From VAZQ01 sp963841705 (lineage in GTDB: Bacteria > Pseudomonadota > Alphaproteobacteria > Rhizobiales > Xanthobacteraceae): a stretch of 64,000 nt of DNA. Below are positions 55,645-63,391 of this stretch, one piece after another. A model generated the notes under the pieces. That model saw only the letters and a program-made list of their open reading frames with translations. It did not search any database and was not told the DNA's origin. The position numbers and the translations under genes were made by a program. Location of the stretch: the NCBI GenBank assembly GCA_963841705.1, contig CAWJDY010000005.1:38824-102823 (forward strand). The letters run 5' to 3'. How positions within the stretch are numbered: position 1 is the first letter of the stretch; every line of letters begins with the position of its first letter.

Positions 55645-56130
55645 ATGAGCCTCGCTGTGTACACCGTTGACGATGTAGCCAAGCGTATTGGCAAATCCCG
55701 GCGCTGGGTATTGGATTATGTGCGCCGTCGGCCGATCGGCGGAAAGGCCGGCCGGACCAGACTGTTTACTGAAGAAGACCTTGCGGAAATTGCTGCGGAG
55801 CTTTTACGGCCGCGGAAGCCTTCTCAGAAAGTGATAGATGCGGCCATGTTACTGCCTAGAGCGTGCTCTCCAACCGAAAGTGTCATCTATTTTGCTGAGG
55901 CTGGCAACTACATCAAAATCGGATATTCGAAGAATTGGAAAGATCGCCTGCGAAGCTTATACGGCTCGTCCCCATTAACTATAAATGTGCTTCATGTTTC
56001 CCCCGGCACCCCCGCAAAGGAGCGGGCGCTGCATCGCAAATTTGCGCATTGTCGCGCTCATGGGGAATGGTTTCACAAGAGCCCCGATCTGCTTGCTTAT
56101 ATCGACGTCCTCAAACAGGACGGGGTGTGA
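55645..56130 (+). CDS. HTH plus GIY-YIG (T5orf172/MUG113-like) nuclease-type protein
   Basis: About 161 residues. The N-terminal VYTVDDVAKRIGKSRRWVLD resembles a MerR/excisionase-type helix-turn-helix (residues 3-50). The C-terminal half, SVIYFAEAGNYIKIGYSKNW, KDRLRSLYGSSP and KERALHRKFAHCRAHGEWFH, is a GIY-YIG variant of the T5orf172/MUG113 type with Y-x-K-I-G-x-S. This combination is phage-like. ATG 55645 or 55630. Confidence 0.7.
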   Translation: MSLAVYTVDDVAKRIGKSRRWVLDYVRRRPIGGKAGRTRLFTEEDLAEIAAELLRPRKPSQKVIDAAMLLPRACSPTESVIYFAEAGNYIKIGYSKNWKDRLRSLYGSSPLTINVLHVSPGTPAKERALHRKFAHCRAHGEWFHKSPDLLAYIDVLKQDGV

Positions 56131-56560
56131 TGGAGGATCGCCCGCTTCGCTGGCAGCCTTGATGCGCAGCCCTTGCGCCTGCTGCACAATGCCCTCGGCG
56201 GAGATGCGGGTGGCCCCGGCCTGGATCTCCAGCCCTTGCGCCTTGAGACTGGCCGCGGTGTCGGCAGAGAGCCCGCTAAACAGATCCTGCACCGCGCCGG
56301 AAATATCGGAAAACGTGTTGCTGGTTGTGCTGCCGGAAATGGCCATGGCTCAGCCCTCTAGATCGGGACGCGGGTCAATGAGATGTAAAGCCCCTGTCGC
56401 ACTCGCGTTGATGGCCATGGTTGTCCCTCAGTCAAACCGCGGCGAGCTGCTGCCGCGCCAGTGCCGCGGCCTCCCGCACCGCGCAGTGCTGGGCGTGCAA
56501 CCGATCGCGCTCGCGTTGTATCGTCCGCAAGGGTGGCGGCGGTTCCTGTCGGCCTCCCGC
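56131..56560 (-). pseudogene. Prophage structural-gene fragments
   Basis: Minus-strand readings: a C-terminal piece ERDRLHAQHCAVREAAALAR ending at about 56433, a 22-codon frame from 56412 (MAINASATGALHLIDPRPDL), and from 56346 MAISGSTTSNTFSDISGAVQ, DLFSGLSADTAASLKAQGLE, which loses homology near 56131 where the HTH/GIY-YIG gene ends. These look like neighbouring phage morphogenesis genes, mostly deleted. Confidence 0.45.
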
Positions 56561-56619
56561 TGGAGATGACTACCTCACGATCGGTTCTGTCCGTTGCGTA
56601 GTCGGGGAAGCGGGGATCT

Positions 56620-56861
56620 ACCAGAAGGTCATCCTGGTCCCGGCCCAGGCGCGATCGACCACTCCCCGGATCGACGCGGTCTCGGAACAAGTCGAGCTCG
56701 GTCTGCCACAGCCGGTCGCCATGCTCGGCCTTCAGGTCGTCTATGACCGAAAGGTCGCGCACGGTCCCGGCGATGCGGTCGCCGCGCGGGAGCAACTGCT
56801 CGGTCATGATGCGGCCGAAGCCGCTGCTCACGCCGGTGATGAGCCAGTTTCTCTGGGGCAT
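56620..56861 (-). pseudogene. SDR oxidoreductase, N-terminal fragment with frameshift
   Basis: Starts MPQRNWLITGVSSGFGRIMT with the T-G-x-x-x-G-x-G cofactor motif, through AEHGDRLWQTELDL; after a one-base shift it continues SETASIRGVVDRAWA and then stops matching. The catalytic S-Y-K residues are missing. Confidence 0.7.
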
Positions 56862-56895
56862 ATATCGGTTCTCCGTTCGACTTTGAGGCAGGTGG

Positions 56896-56985
56896 TCAGA
56901 AGCGCTCGCCGACCAGTTCCTCGCTCCTGGACCAGAGCGCCTTGGCGTGCTCCGGATCGAGGGCGTAGGGCCTGACCCCGGGGCT
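56896..56985 (-). pseudogene. C-terminal scrap of a dehydrogenase
   Basis: Reads GVRPYALDPEHAKALWSRSE, ELVGERF and stop, like the end of retinol-dehydrogenase-type SDRs. It lies directly upstream of the SDR fragment on the same strand and is cut by the IS630 fragment. Confidence 0.4.
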
Positions 56986-56986
56986 C

Positions 56987-57247
56987 ATGATTCCGCGCAA
57001 ACTTGATCCCGTGCGGCAACAGGAATTCATCGCGACTTATGACAATCTGCTCAACACGCTCGGCGACGATGAAGCTGTGCTGTTTGCCGACGCGGTGCAT
57101 CCCACGCACGAGGCGCGGCCGGCGGGCTGTTGGGCACCGAAGGACGCCAAGGTTGCGCTTGCACAGACCAGCGGCCGACAACGCTTGAACATTCATGCAA
57201 TCGAACCACCAGCGACTAAGGCCACGAATAACCAAAAGAACATGTAG
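56987..57247 (+). pseudogene. IS630-family transposase fragment
   Basis: IPRKLDPVRQQEFIATYDNL, LNTLGDDEAVLFADAVHPTH, EARPAGCWAPKDAK, TSGRQRLNIH: the middle of an IS630-type DDE transposase, including the first aspartate region FADAVHPTH. After about residue 70 homology ends. Neither terminus of the IS is visible. Confidence 0.78.
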
Positions 57248-57321
57248 TAGAACCGGCGCTTGCGTGGGCTCATGGATAGCCGCAACCATATTCCGGGCCG
57301 CGCGCATCCTGCCAACGTCTC

Positions 57322-57510
57322 CTAAGCCTTGATAAGCTCGCTTTCGCGTGCGACGCGCTCATGCGGTTCGTTGGCGCTCTTGATGCGATACTCGCGCTCG
57401 CCGTTACCTGGAAGCTGCTTGGTCACTTCGAAAACACCACTTGGCACAAACCGACTAATTGCCGGGTTGATGACAACGATATCTCCAACCTTGAATTTGT
57501 GTGACGGCAT
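57322..57510 (-). CDS. Small conserved alphaproteobacterial protein
   Basis: 62 residues: MPSHKFKVGDIVVINPAISR, PSGVFEVTKQLPGNGEREYR, IKSANEPHERVARESEL. The pattern HKFxVGxxV...YRIKSAxEPHERVAxESxL is common among rhizobial small proteins of unknown function. It appears complete. Confidence 0.75.
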   Translation of the reverse strand: MPSHKFKVGDIVVINPAISRFVPSGVFEVTKQLPGNGEREYRIKSANEPHERVARESELIKA

Positions 57511-57723
57511 CGGTCCTCGCCTTCCCTGGGAGGATACCGCTGGCAGTCACCTTAATTCAGTTGACGTGATTCTGATAGAGGACATTCGAGGCGGTGGCCA
57601 CAAACCGATTTTTAGGGATGCACGGCGCTTTGTTGCCGCATCTGATGTATCAACTCACGTCATCTGGGGATGTCAGATGAGTTTCTTAAAGCTTGCTGGC
57701 GCTGGTCTGATTATAAACATCGC

Positions 57724-57990
57724 AAACTCGTGGGACATCGCCTCCGGGGATGGAACTTTTATAATCCGAGGGGGGGTCCGGGGGGGTTAGCTTTTGGGGC
57801 CACCAATGAGGGGGGGTCCCCTGGGGGGGACCAGTTCGAGACCAATCTAAATTCGCGCCGTTCTGGTTGGTTCAACTCGTGGGACATCGCCTCCGGGGAT
57901 GGAACTTTTATAATCCGAGGGGGGTCGAGGGGGGGGTCAGCTTTTGGGGCCACCAATGAGGGGGGGTCCCTGGGGGGCGACCAGTCGAGA
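57724..57990. repeat. G-rich direct repeat pair
   Basis: Two copies of about 115 bases, beginning AACTCGTGGGACATCGCC at 57725 and 57874 (offset 149). Each contains several runs of six to eight G (for example GAGGGGGG and CCTGGGGGGG) and TTTTGGGGCCACCAATGAGG. The copies differ mainly in G-run length. A further run of nine to ten G lies near 58000-58009. No gene is seen between 57511 and 58464. Confidence 0.85.
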
Positions 57991-58464
57991 CGTGTCCACG
58001 GGGGGGGGGTTGGGCATGATCACGCCGGCGCGCATTCCGCTGACACACGGGAGAGTGCGCGCGAGAATTCCGGCACGATACGCCTCGATTGGGGCGACAT
58101 GGAAAGGCAGTACCTCAAACTGATGGACAAGATCGCGCCTTGATCGTCACCAATGGCCCACGCAGCACCATCAATCGCGATAGGGGGTGGCGTGTCGTTT
58201 CTCTGAAATCAACACGAAAAGCTGGGGCGGGCTTGGAGCGTGCGAGAGCGCGATGGAGCACTTGACAAGCTCGATCCTGAGAGTATCGGCGCGACACACG
58301 CTATGCAGGTAAAGCTCCACATGCAGCGCTCAGTGAGTGAACGACCAGACTTACCTGGTCGATGATCAGTTCTCGGCGCCCGCACGGGCGCGGCCCGGCC
58401 CGAGCGCAGCGCATACGTGGGGCAGGCAGGCACGCTATTAGCGGACTACCTCAGGAGAACGGAC

Positions 58465-58960
58465 ATGACCAAGAAGCTCGAAGGAAAAGTCGCATAATAA
58501 CCGGAGCAACCTCGGGTATGGCATTGGCGACCGCCAAGCTGTTTGTCGAAGAAGGTGCTTACGTCTTTATCACTGGCCGCCGACAGGAACAGTTGGACGC
58601 CGCTGTGAAGGAAATCGGAAAGAATGTTACCGGCGTGCAGGGTGACGCCGGAAATCTCGCCGATCTCGACCGGCTATATGACGCGGTCAAGGCGAAGAAG
58701 GGTCATATCGACATTTTGTACGCCAGCGCTGGTCTCGGCGAATTCAACATTCCTCTCGGTGCCATCACGGAGGCAAATTTCGACAACACTTTCAACGTCA
58801 ACGTCAGGGGGACCCTGTTCACGGTTCAGAAGGCACTGCCGCTGATGCGGGACGGCGGCTCGGTCATCATGACCGGCTCGATCGCTAGCGCGAAAGGTTT
58901 CCCGGGCCTCAGCGTCTATAACGCGAGCAAGGCAGCTATCGCACAGCTTCCAGAACGGAA
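58465..58960 (+). pseudogene. SDR oxidoreductase with early frameshift and truncated end
   Basis: Starts MTKKLEGKVA and hits TAA at once; with a shift it reads IITGATSGMALATAKLFVEE, VFITGRRQEQLDAAVKEIGK, LYASAGLGEFNIPLGAITEA, NVRGTLFTVQKALPLM, SIASAKGFPGLSVYNASKAA. The catalytic Tyr and Lys (Y-N-A-S-K) are there, but the last third is missing after about 58950. Confidence 0.8.
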
Positions 58961-59313
58961 TAGTGGGCGTGAGGGTGCCAGGAGCTACGGCCCCCTCACG
59001 CTCTGCTGGTGCAAAGCGCTCCAGCCCCCGCGATCCCCCACAGGGACGCGCATTGTCCAACTGGAGCATGGCGAAAGCGAGCTGGAACCCACGGAGCGAG
59101 GCTGATGCGAGAGTAGCGGTCAGTCGAACACGGCGTCAGCATAGCGCGCCCTGAGCGGTTCATGAATTCCAGGGCGGGGCCATGTCCACTTTGATCTCAT
59201 ACCGATGGACAGCTGCAGCTACTAGGCTTCTGTCCATACCGCAGCTCTCATTGGCAGTAGCGACTGATAAGCGCTCGAACCTTCTGCCGATGTAGCGCTC
59301 TGACCAACGCCGG

Positions 59314-59847
59314 CTAGTCTGGCTTCCACAATCGGCTCAACGTCGCGTTAACCCGGGCACCGGCGCCAGCAATCGTTAGCTCATTGACGTACCGGAGCCT
59401 GTCTTTTGCCAGCTCGAGCACCTTGCGCAGTTGGTCTTGTCCATTAAAGTTGGGGAAGTCGACCACAATACGTGCGTCGTGAAAGTTCCTTCGCGCTCGT
59501 CAAGCGTCCAGGTGCCGAAATGTGCCAGCTTGCCAGCGGCGACCGCCTGTGCCTCTGTCGGTGGCCTCTTGCATGAGGCCGGAACTGTACCTGGGCAGAT
59601 CGTCGCGCATGATGATATGTGAATACCAGCCGTTGGGCAGAATGCTAAATATGCCCTGCGGGTGCTCGCCGAACTGACTGTGGCGCTGGCCGTCAGGGAA
59701 CTCAATATAGCTCGTTTCGTAACGCCACGCGCCGACCAAATCCTGCTTCTTAATCGATAGCGCATTGTCGCTGTTCTGGGCCAACGCTGGAACACTCAAC
59801 GTTAACAACAGGATCGTCGGAATAACGGCTTTCATGAGCTTATTCAT
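59314..59847 (-). pseudogene. Lipocalin-like secreted protein with two frameshifts
   Basis: ATG 59847 opens a signal peptide (KAVIPTILLLTLSVPALAQ), then DLVGAWRYETSYIEFPDGQR, HPQGIFSILPNGWYSHIIMR. A shift near 59550 leads to TEAQAVAAGKLAHFGTWTLD, another near 59475 to FHDARIVVDFPNFNGQDQLR and the stop at 59314. All parts match one lipocalin-like domain protein of about 175 residues. Confidence 0.75.
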
Positions 59848-59944
59848 TACAGCAGGCGGCACTGAACAGCATTGTCATATTAGCCGCAGGCACCGTTGTT
59901 ACGTCGTTTGTTACGTCGTTGTTACCTGGCTATTCCCGCCGAGA

Positions 59945-60073
59945 AGCTCGATGTAGCTCGTTTCGTAACGACTAATCCTGCTTCTTAATCGATAGCGCAT
60001 TGTCACTGATGGCTGGTCCAGGGTCAGCAGCAAGCATAGCAACAATCGCTAGGGCATAGAAACAGCTATTCAT
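59945..60073 (-). pseudogene. Truncated paralogue of the lipocalin-like gene
   Basis: ATG 60073 begins MNSCFYALAIVAMLAADPGP, then SDNALSIKKQD as in the larger copy; six codons (LVGAWR) are missing and a stop follows, with RNELHRA-like sequence of the same origin after it. It lies directly upstream of the larger copy. Confidence 0.65.
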
Positions 60074-60145
60074 TGCGGCGATGCCTCTTAACGACAGCAC
60101 GCACCCTCGGGGACTAATGCGTGCCGCCATCGGTATAGCGCGGGA

Positions 60146-60660
60146 TCAGATGGTCCAACGTGTTGCAAAAGTCACGGGGGACACATACAAATCGATCGTC
60201 TGCTGGTCCACGCCGTCCGGCAATAGCGGACGATCGTGCAGGGTGTTGCCCTCTTCGTCGCGCTCGTAGCCGAGAATATAGGGCCTGTCGGCCGCAGGCC
60301 AGCGCGGATGCAGGATTTCATCGCGGCCGATGAACTGCAGCTCTGCATAGTCAATCAAATGCCGCTTGCCTGGCGTTGGCCCACCCACGTCCTCGGCGTA
60401 GCGGTGGATCTTAAGAAGGCAGCTGCCGTTGAGCTCGTGGCGAACAATTGGTACGCCGCACATAGAAATTGTCGCCGATATAGACCGTCGGCTTGCCGTC
60501 GACCATTTTCGCGGTCGGCAACCAGGGAGCAAGGTACTCCGTCGATGGACCGATGGAGTTGAGCACAAAATCATAGCCGAGCGGGTAAGCAAAGAGGACT
60601 TCGACTGCAACGATCCCAACACACAGGCGGGCCAAGATCTTTTTCAATGATGCCGTCAGA
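60146..60660 (-). pseudogene. Membrane-anchored protein of phage/accessory type, frameshifted
   Basis: Reads SLTASLKKILARLCVGIVAV, EVLFAYPLGYDFVLN, PSTEYLAPWLPTAKMVDGKP, VYIGDNFYV; after a shift near 60455 it continues VRHELNGSCLLKIHRYAEDV, GGPTPGKRHLIDYAELQFIG, PYILGYERDEEGNTLHDRPL to a stop at 60146. One N-terminal membrane helix, then an extracytoplasmic domain. The proper start codon would lie within or close to the A27 tract. Confidence 0.6.
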
Positions 60661-60663
60661 GAG

Positions 60664-60696
60664 AAAAAAAAAAAAAAAAAAAAAAAAAAAGGGGGG
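60664..60696. repeat. A27-G6 homopolymer tract
   Basis: 27 consecutive A followed by six G, in an otherwise GC-rich genome, at the 5' end of a broken gene. Confidence 0.95.
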
Positions 60697-60914
60697 TAAT
60701 TTTGTCGGGCGCTAAAGCGGCCAGGACGTGTAATCAACATACGTTCTCGCGGAGGGTTCGCTCGACTGTGATAAATATCAGTCTGCGCTTTTTCCCCACG
60801 TCCGTGATCTTCTTGCCACGTCTTGCGGCAGGGCGATGGCCCCGTCAGTTAAGCCAGAAATGGCGGGAGTACTGGCCTCTAGGATGGGCGTTGGCGCGTT
60901 TTTGCAGGGTCAAT

Positions 60915-61013
60915 GTTCGCGGGGAGCGGCGAGCTGATCGGCGATGCCGACGGCATCTATCATCCATCGCTGTTCGACGACCGCCTGCTGCTGGGCTCAA
61001 GGGCACCATGATC
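60915..61013 (+). pseudogene. Serine recombinase fragment
   Basis: Reads LIGDADGIYHPSLFDDRLLL and, after a one-base shift, GLKGTM, matching the D-G-x-Y-x-P-x-L-F-N-D-R-L-L-L-G-L-K-G-T block of large serine recombinases. Nothing else of the gene is recognisable. Confidence 0.55.
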
Positions 61014-61033
61014 GCAACTCCACAGGGGGGCAT

Positions 61034-61174
61034 ATGGCCAATTACCTGACGACTGCCCATGCTCTGCCGTTCTTCGAGAAGGAGGCAGCGGAGCGGCGGG
61101 CGGCCTGGGCAGAAGGTGGGCGGAAAGAAAGCCGGGCGTGGGCACTGATCGGGTCGCATGGTTTCTCAGCTTGA
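61034..61174 (+). CDS. Possible 46-residue protein
   Basis: ATG 61034 follows CAGGGGGG; the frame reads MANYLTTAHALPFFEKEAAE then a charged helix. No family recognised. It could be chance. Confidence 0.25.
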   Translation: MANYLTTAHALPFFEKEAAERRAAWAEGGRKESRAWALIGSHGFSA

Positions 61175-61242
61175 TGGTGGTGCTTTTGGCGGCACCAGAT
61201 AACCCGTAAGTGCTCGCCCCTTTTTTGCGTATCCGGTTTGGT

Positions 61243-61404
61243 TCAGGCCCCGACCTGCGCTGCAGTGGGGCCAACCCCACCTTGGCCAACCTGCTCGGGC
61301 AGGGGTTCGACGTCGGGATCCGGCAGCTCAACTGCACCGCCTTCCTGGTAACGAAAGCGCGGATGGCGCTTGCCATAATCACGGGTGTTTGTCTTGGCTA
61401 CCAT
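61243..61404 (-). CDS. Possible 53-residue protein
   Basis: ATG 61404 has a strong AAGGAG ribosome site eight bases upstream. The frame reads MVAKTNTRDYGKRHPRFRYQ and ends with a Pro/Gly-rich acidic tail. No family recognised; the ribosome site is the main support. The rest of 61016-61800 shows no gene. Confidence 0.4.
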   Translation of the reverse strand: MVAKTNTRDYGKRHPRFRYQEGGAVELPDPDVEPLPEQVGQGGVGPTAAQVGA

Positions 61405-61800
61405 GGGTACAGGCTCCTTTGGCTCGCGAGCGCGATGCTGTTGCGCCTTCATGGCATTATAGCATCACAGTTTGACGGTCTGTGGGTGCGATGCCGCTGC
61501 GCTTCACGAGGCGCTGCAACGCAGACAGCCCACATTTGTTACACGACTGTTACCGGTTTGGTGGCTGACATTCATTACGATGAACTGTAGTCTAATACTG
61601 CATTGCCACTAAAGGAGAGCAGCCCATGAAGGACCTGCAACTGTCCGTACACGTCGGCAGCTGTTTAGGATAACGGCTGTAAGTGCCGCAGCATTCCCAT
61701 CCTTGCGTTGACCCGAAAATCTGCATCTGCACAACCTCCAACGGTGCCTCCGCTGACGCTGCCACCCGCACCCTGCTAGCCACACCATAGGCCACACCAC

Positions 61801-62439
61801 TGCCTATTAAAGGGGACAAAGATTTCGACACCTTCGGGCGATCGTCTGGTGCAGGAACTGCAAATTGGAGATGAAGTTCAGACACTTGCCGGTCGTAAAA
61901 CCATCAAGTGGATTGGCTACAACAAATTCACAAAGGAAGAAGGCAGGGTTTGGCAGGATAGCGTAATGCCGATCCGCGTGGCGCGCTTTGCGATCGATGA
62001 TCATACACCTCACTGCGATCTCTATCTCTCGCCGCATCATTGCATCTTCTTCAACGAAGCGCTGATTCCAGTGATGTATCTGATCAACGAGACCAGCATC
62101 GCACAGGGCACGCCTTCAGATATGTCCGCAATTGAGTACTATCACATCGACCTTGATACGCATGAAGTGATCTACGCGGAAGGAGCTTTGGTCGAAAGTT
62201 TTTTTGAGGATGGTTCGAGCCGCGAGAATTTCTCGAATTTCGTCCAATACGAGCGACTTTATGGGGCCGAGCGTCAATCCAAGATGACACCGTTCGCACC
62301 GATTCTCAGATACCGTGGCCGGCGCCAGGAGTTGAAGGGCCTTGTAAGGTCTCTAATTTCCAACGTTGTCGACGTCCGCGATCCGATCCAAATCGCCTAC
62401 GACCAGCTTGCCAAGCGAGCGGAAGCGATGCTCGTCTAA
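61801..62439 (+). CDS. Hint-domain (hedgehog/intein-like) protein, 5' truncated
   Basis: The Hint fold starts at Cys (TGC 61801): CLLKGTKISTPSGDRLVQEL, QIGDEVQTLAGRKTIKWIGY, and includes MPIRVARFAIDDHTPHCDLY, LSPHHCIFFNEALIPVMYLI. In this family the cysteine follows a large secreted N-terminal region and drives self-cleavage. Here an in-frame TAG (61777-61779) precedes it and no ATG lies between, so the N-terminal part is lost; GTG 61849 would remove the Cys block. The domain itself appears complete to 62439. Confidence 0.75.
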   Translation, partial: CLLKGTKISTPSGDRLVQELQIGDEVQTLAGRKTIKWIGYNKFTKEEGRVWQDSVMPIRVARFAIDDHTPHCDLYLSPHHCIFFNEALIPVMYLINETSIAQGTPSDMSAIEYYHIDLDTHEVIYAEGALVESFFEDGSSRENFSNFVQYERLYGAERQSKMTPFAPILRYRGRRQELKGLVRSLISNVVDVRDPIQIAYDQLAKRAEAMLV

Positions 62440-62867
62440 AAGTAGGTCCCGCGGCTGACAGTTGCATTACGTGCGGCGCTGGGTTTGGATTTGCAGTGCT
62501 CGGCAGGACCGTAATCAGCGGCCGCGGCCAGACGAATCGAAGAGCGAGATGGCGAGCGGGAGAAAAAATGAGGGGTGGGTAGCCACGGCGCAGGTGGGTA
62601 GCCACGGCCACGCTGCGGTGGAGTGCGTTGATGGTCCAATAGCTAATAGACCATCAGGTTTTGGCATCGGAAATCCACACAGCGATTGAAGATTGTGGGG
62701 CACCTCGGTGCCCCCTGCCCCCTCGCGAAATCATTCGTCTACAGGCATTAGTTTAGTTAGGATGGGGCCCGAAATCCAGGACGGATGTCCCTGGCCTGCG
62801 GGTAACGTAATGAAGCCCTTTATCGTCACCAGGTCTGCCGCAAACGACGCGTGCCTTCGCAGGAAGC
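62440..62867. other. Spacer without recognisable genes
   Basis: About 430 bases. A short direct repeat (GGTGGGTAGCCACGGC twice, 62575-62610) is the only structure I see. Confidence 0.4.
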
Positions 62868-62965
62868 TCAGGCGATCTTCTGTCGCCGTCGCCACCAGCC
62901 AAGCAAGCCACCGCACGCCACGATCAGGCCGTCCCGCACCTGCGATGGCGCCTGGGAGGGTCGGC
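62868..62965 (-). pseudogene. Sorting-tail fragment (PGAIAGAG...GGLLGWWRRR)
   Basis: PGAIAGAG followed, after a small deletion and frame change, by DGLIVACGGLLGWWRRRQKI-A-stop. This is the PEP-CTERM-like/VPEID-type tail (P-G-P-I-V-G-A-G-L-P-G-L hydrophobic helix, Arg cluster) common in rhizobial secreted proteins. The body of the protein is not found. Confidence 0.55.
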
Positions 62966-63062
62966 CAATTAGCCATTGCAGTGCCTAATGCAAACGCGTG
63001 CTGACCCGGTGGAAGGCCAGCACGCCTGTAAGCTCGGCAGCAATAAGAGGAGGCAAATCCTT

Positions 63063-63200
63063 TCAGCTGACAAGCCGACGCCGACGCCTTGCAAGGCCGA
63101 TCAGAGCCCCACAAGCGGCAATCAGGCCCGGCAATCCCGCACCCACAATCGGCCCCGGCTGTCGCGCGACAATCTGGATGAGAAGGATTAGCGGCGATCA
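63063..63200 (-). pseudogene. Sorting-tail fragment (PGPIVGAGLPGLIAACGALI)
   Basis: Reads PLILLIQIVARQPGPIVGAG, LPGLIAACGALIGLARRRRR, LVS and stop. It is an intact example of the tail described for 62868-62965, but an in-frame TGA lies just upstream and no start is present. Confidence 0.6.
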
Positions 63201-63391
63201 GGGCGTGAAGCGGCGGCCGGTAGCGGCGTTATGATCTCCTTTGGTCTTCCGGTTCGCAAGCACTTTTTGCACGGCGCGATCTCCCTCGACGAGAGGCCAT
63301 CTGATCGTCGATCGGCGTCAAATGTGCCTCGTTCGCAGAAGGCGAGCCCGTAGGAAGGCCGCTGGTGCGTTTTTTGAGGGGGGTCGGCATG

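Noticed and set aside
60664..60690. Polyadenylated insertion or eukaryotic contamination
   Set aside because: Flanks on both sides encode parts of the same bacterial-type protein region; no other eukaryotic feature.
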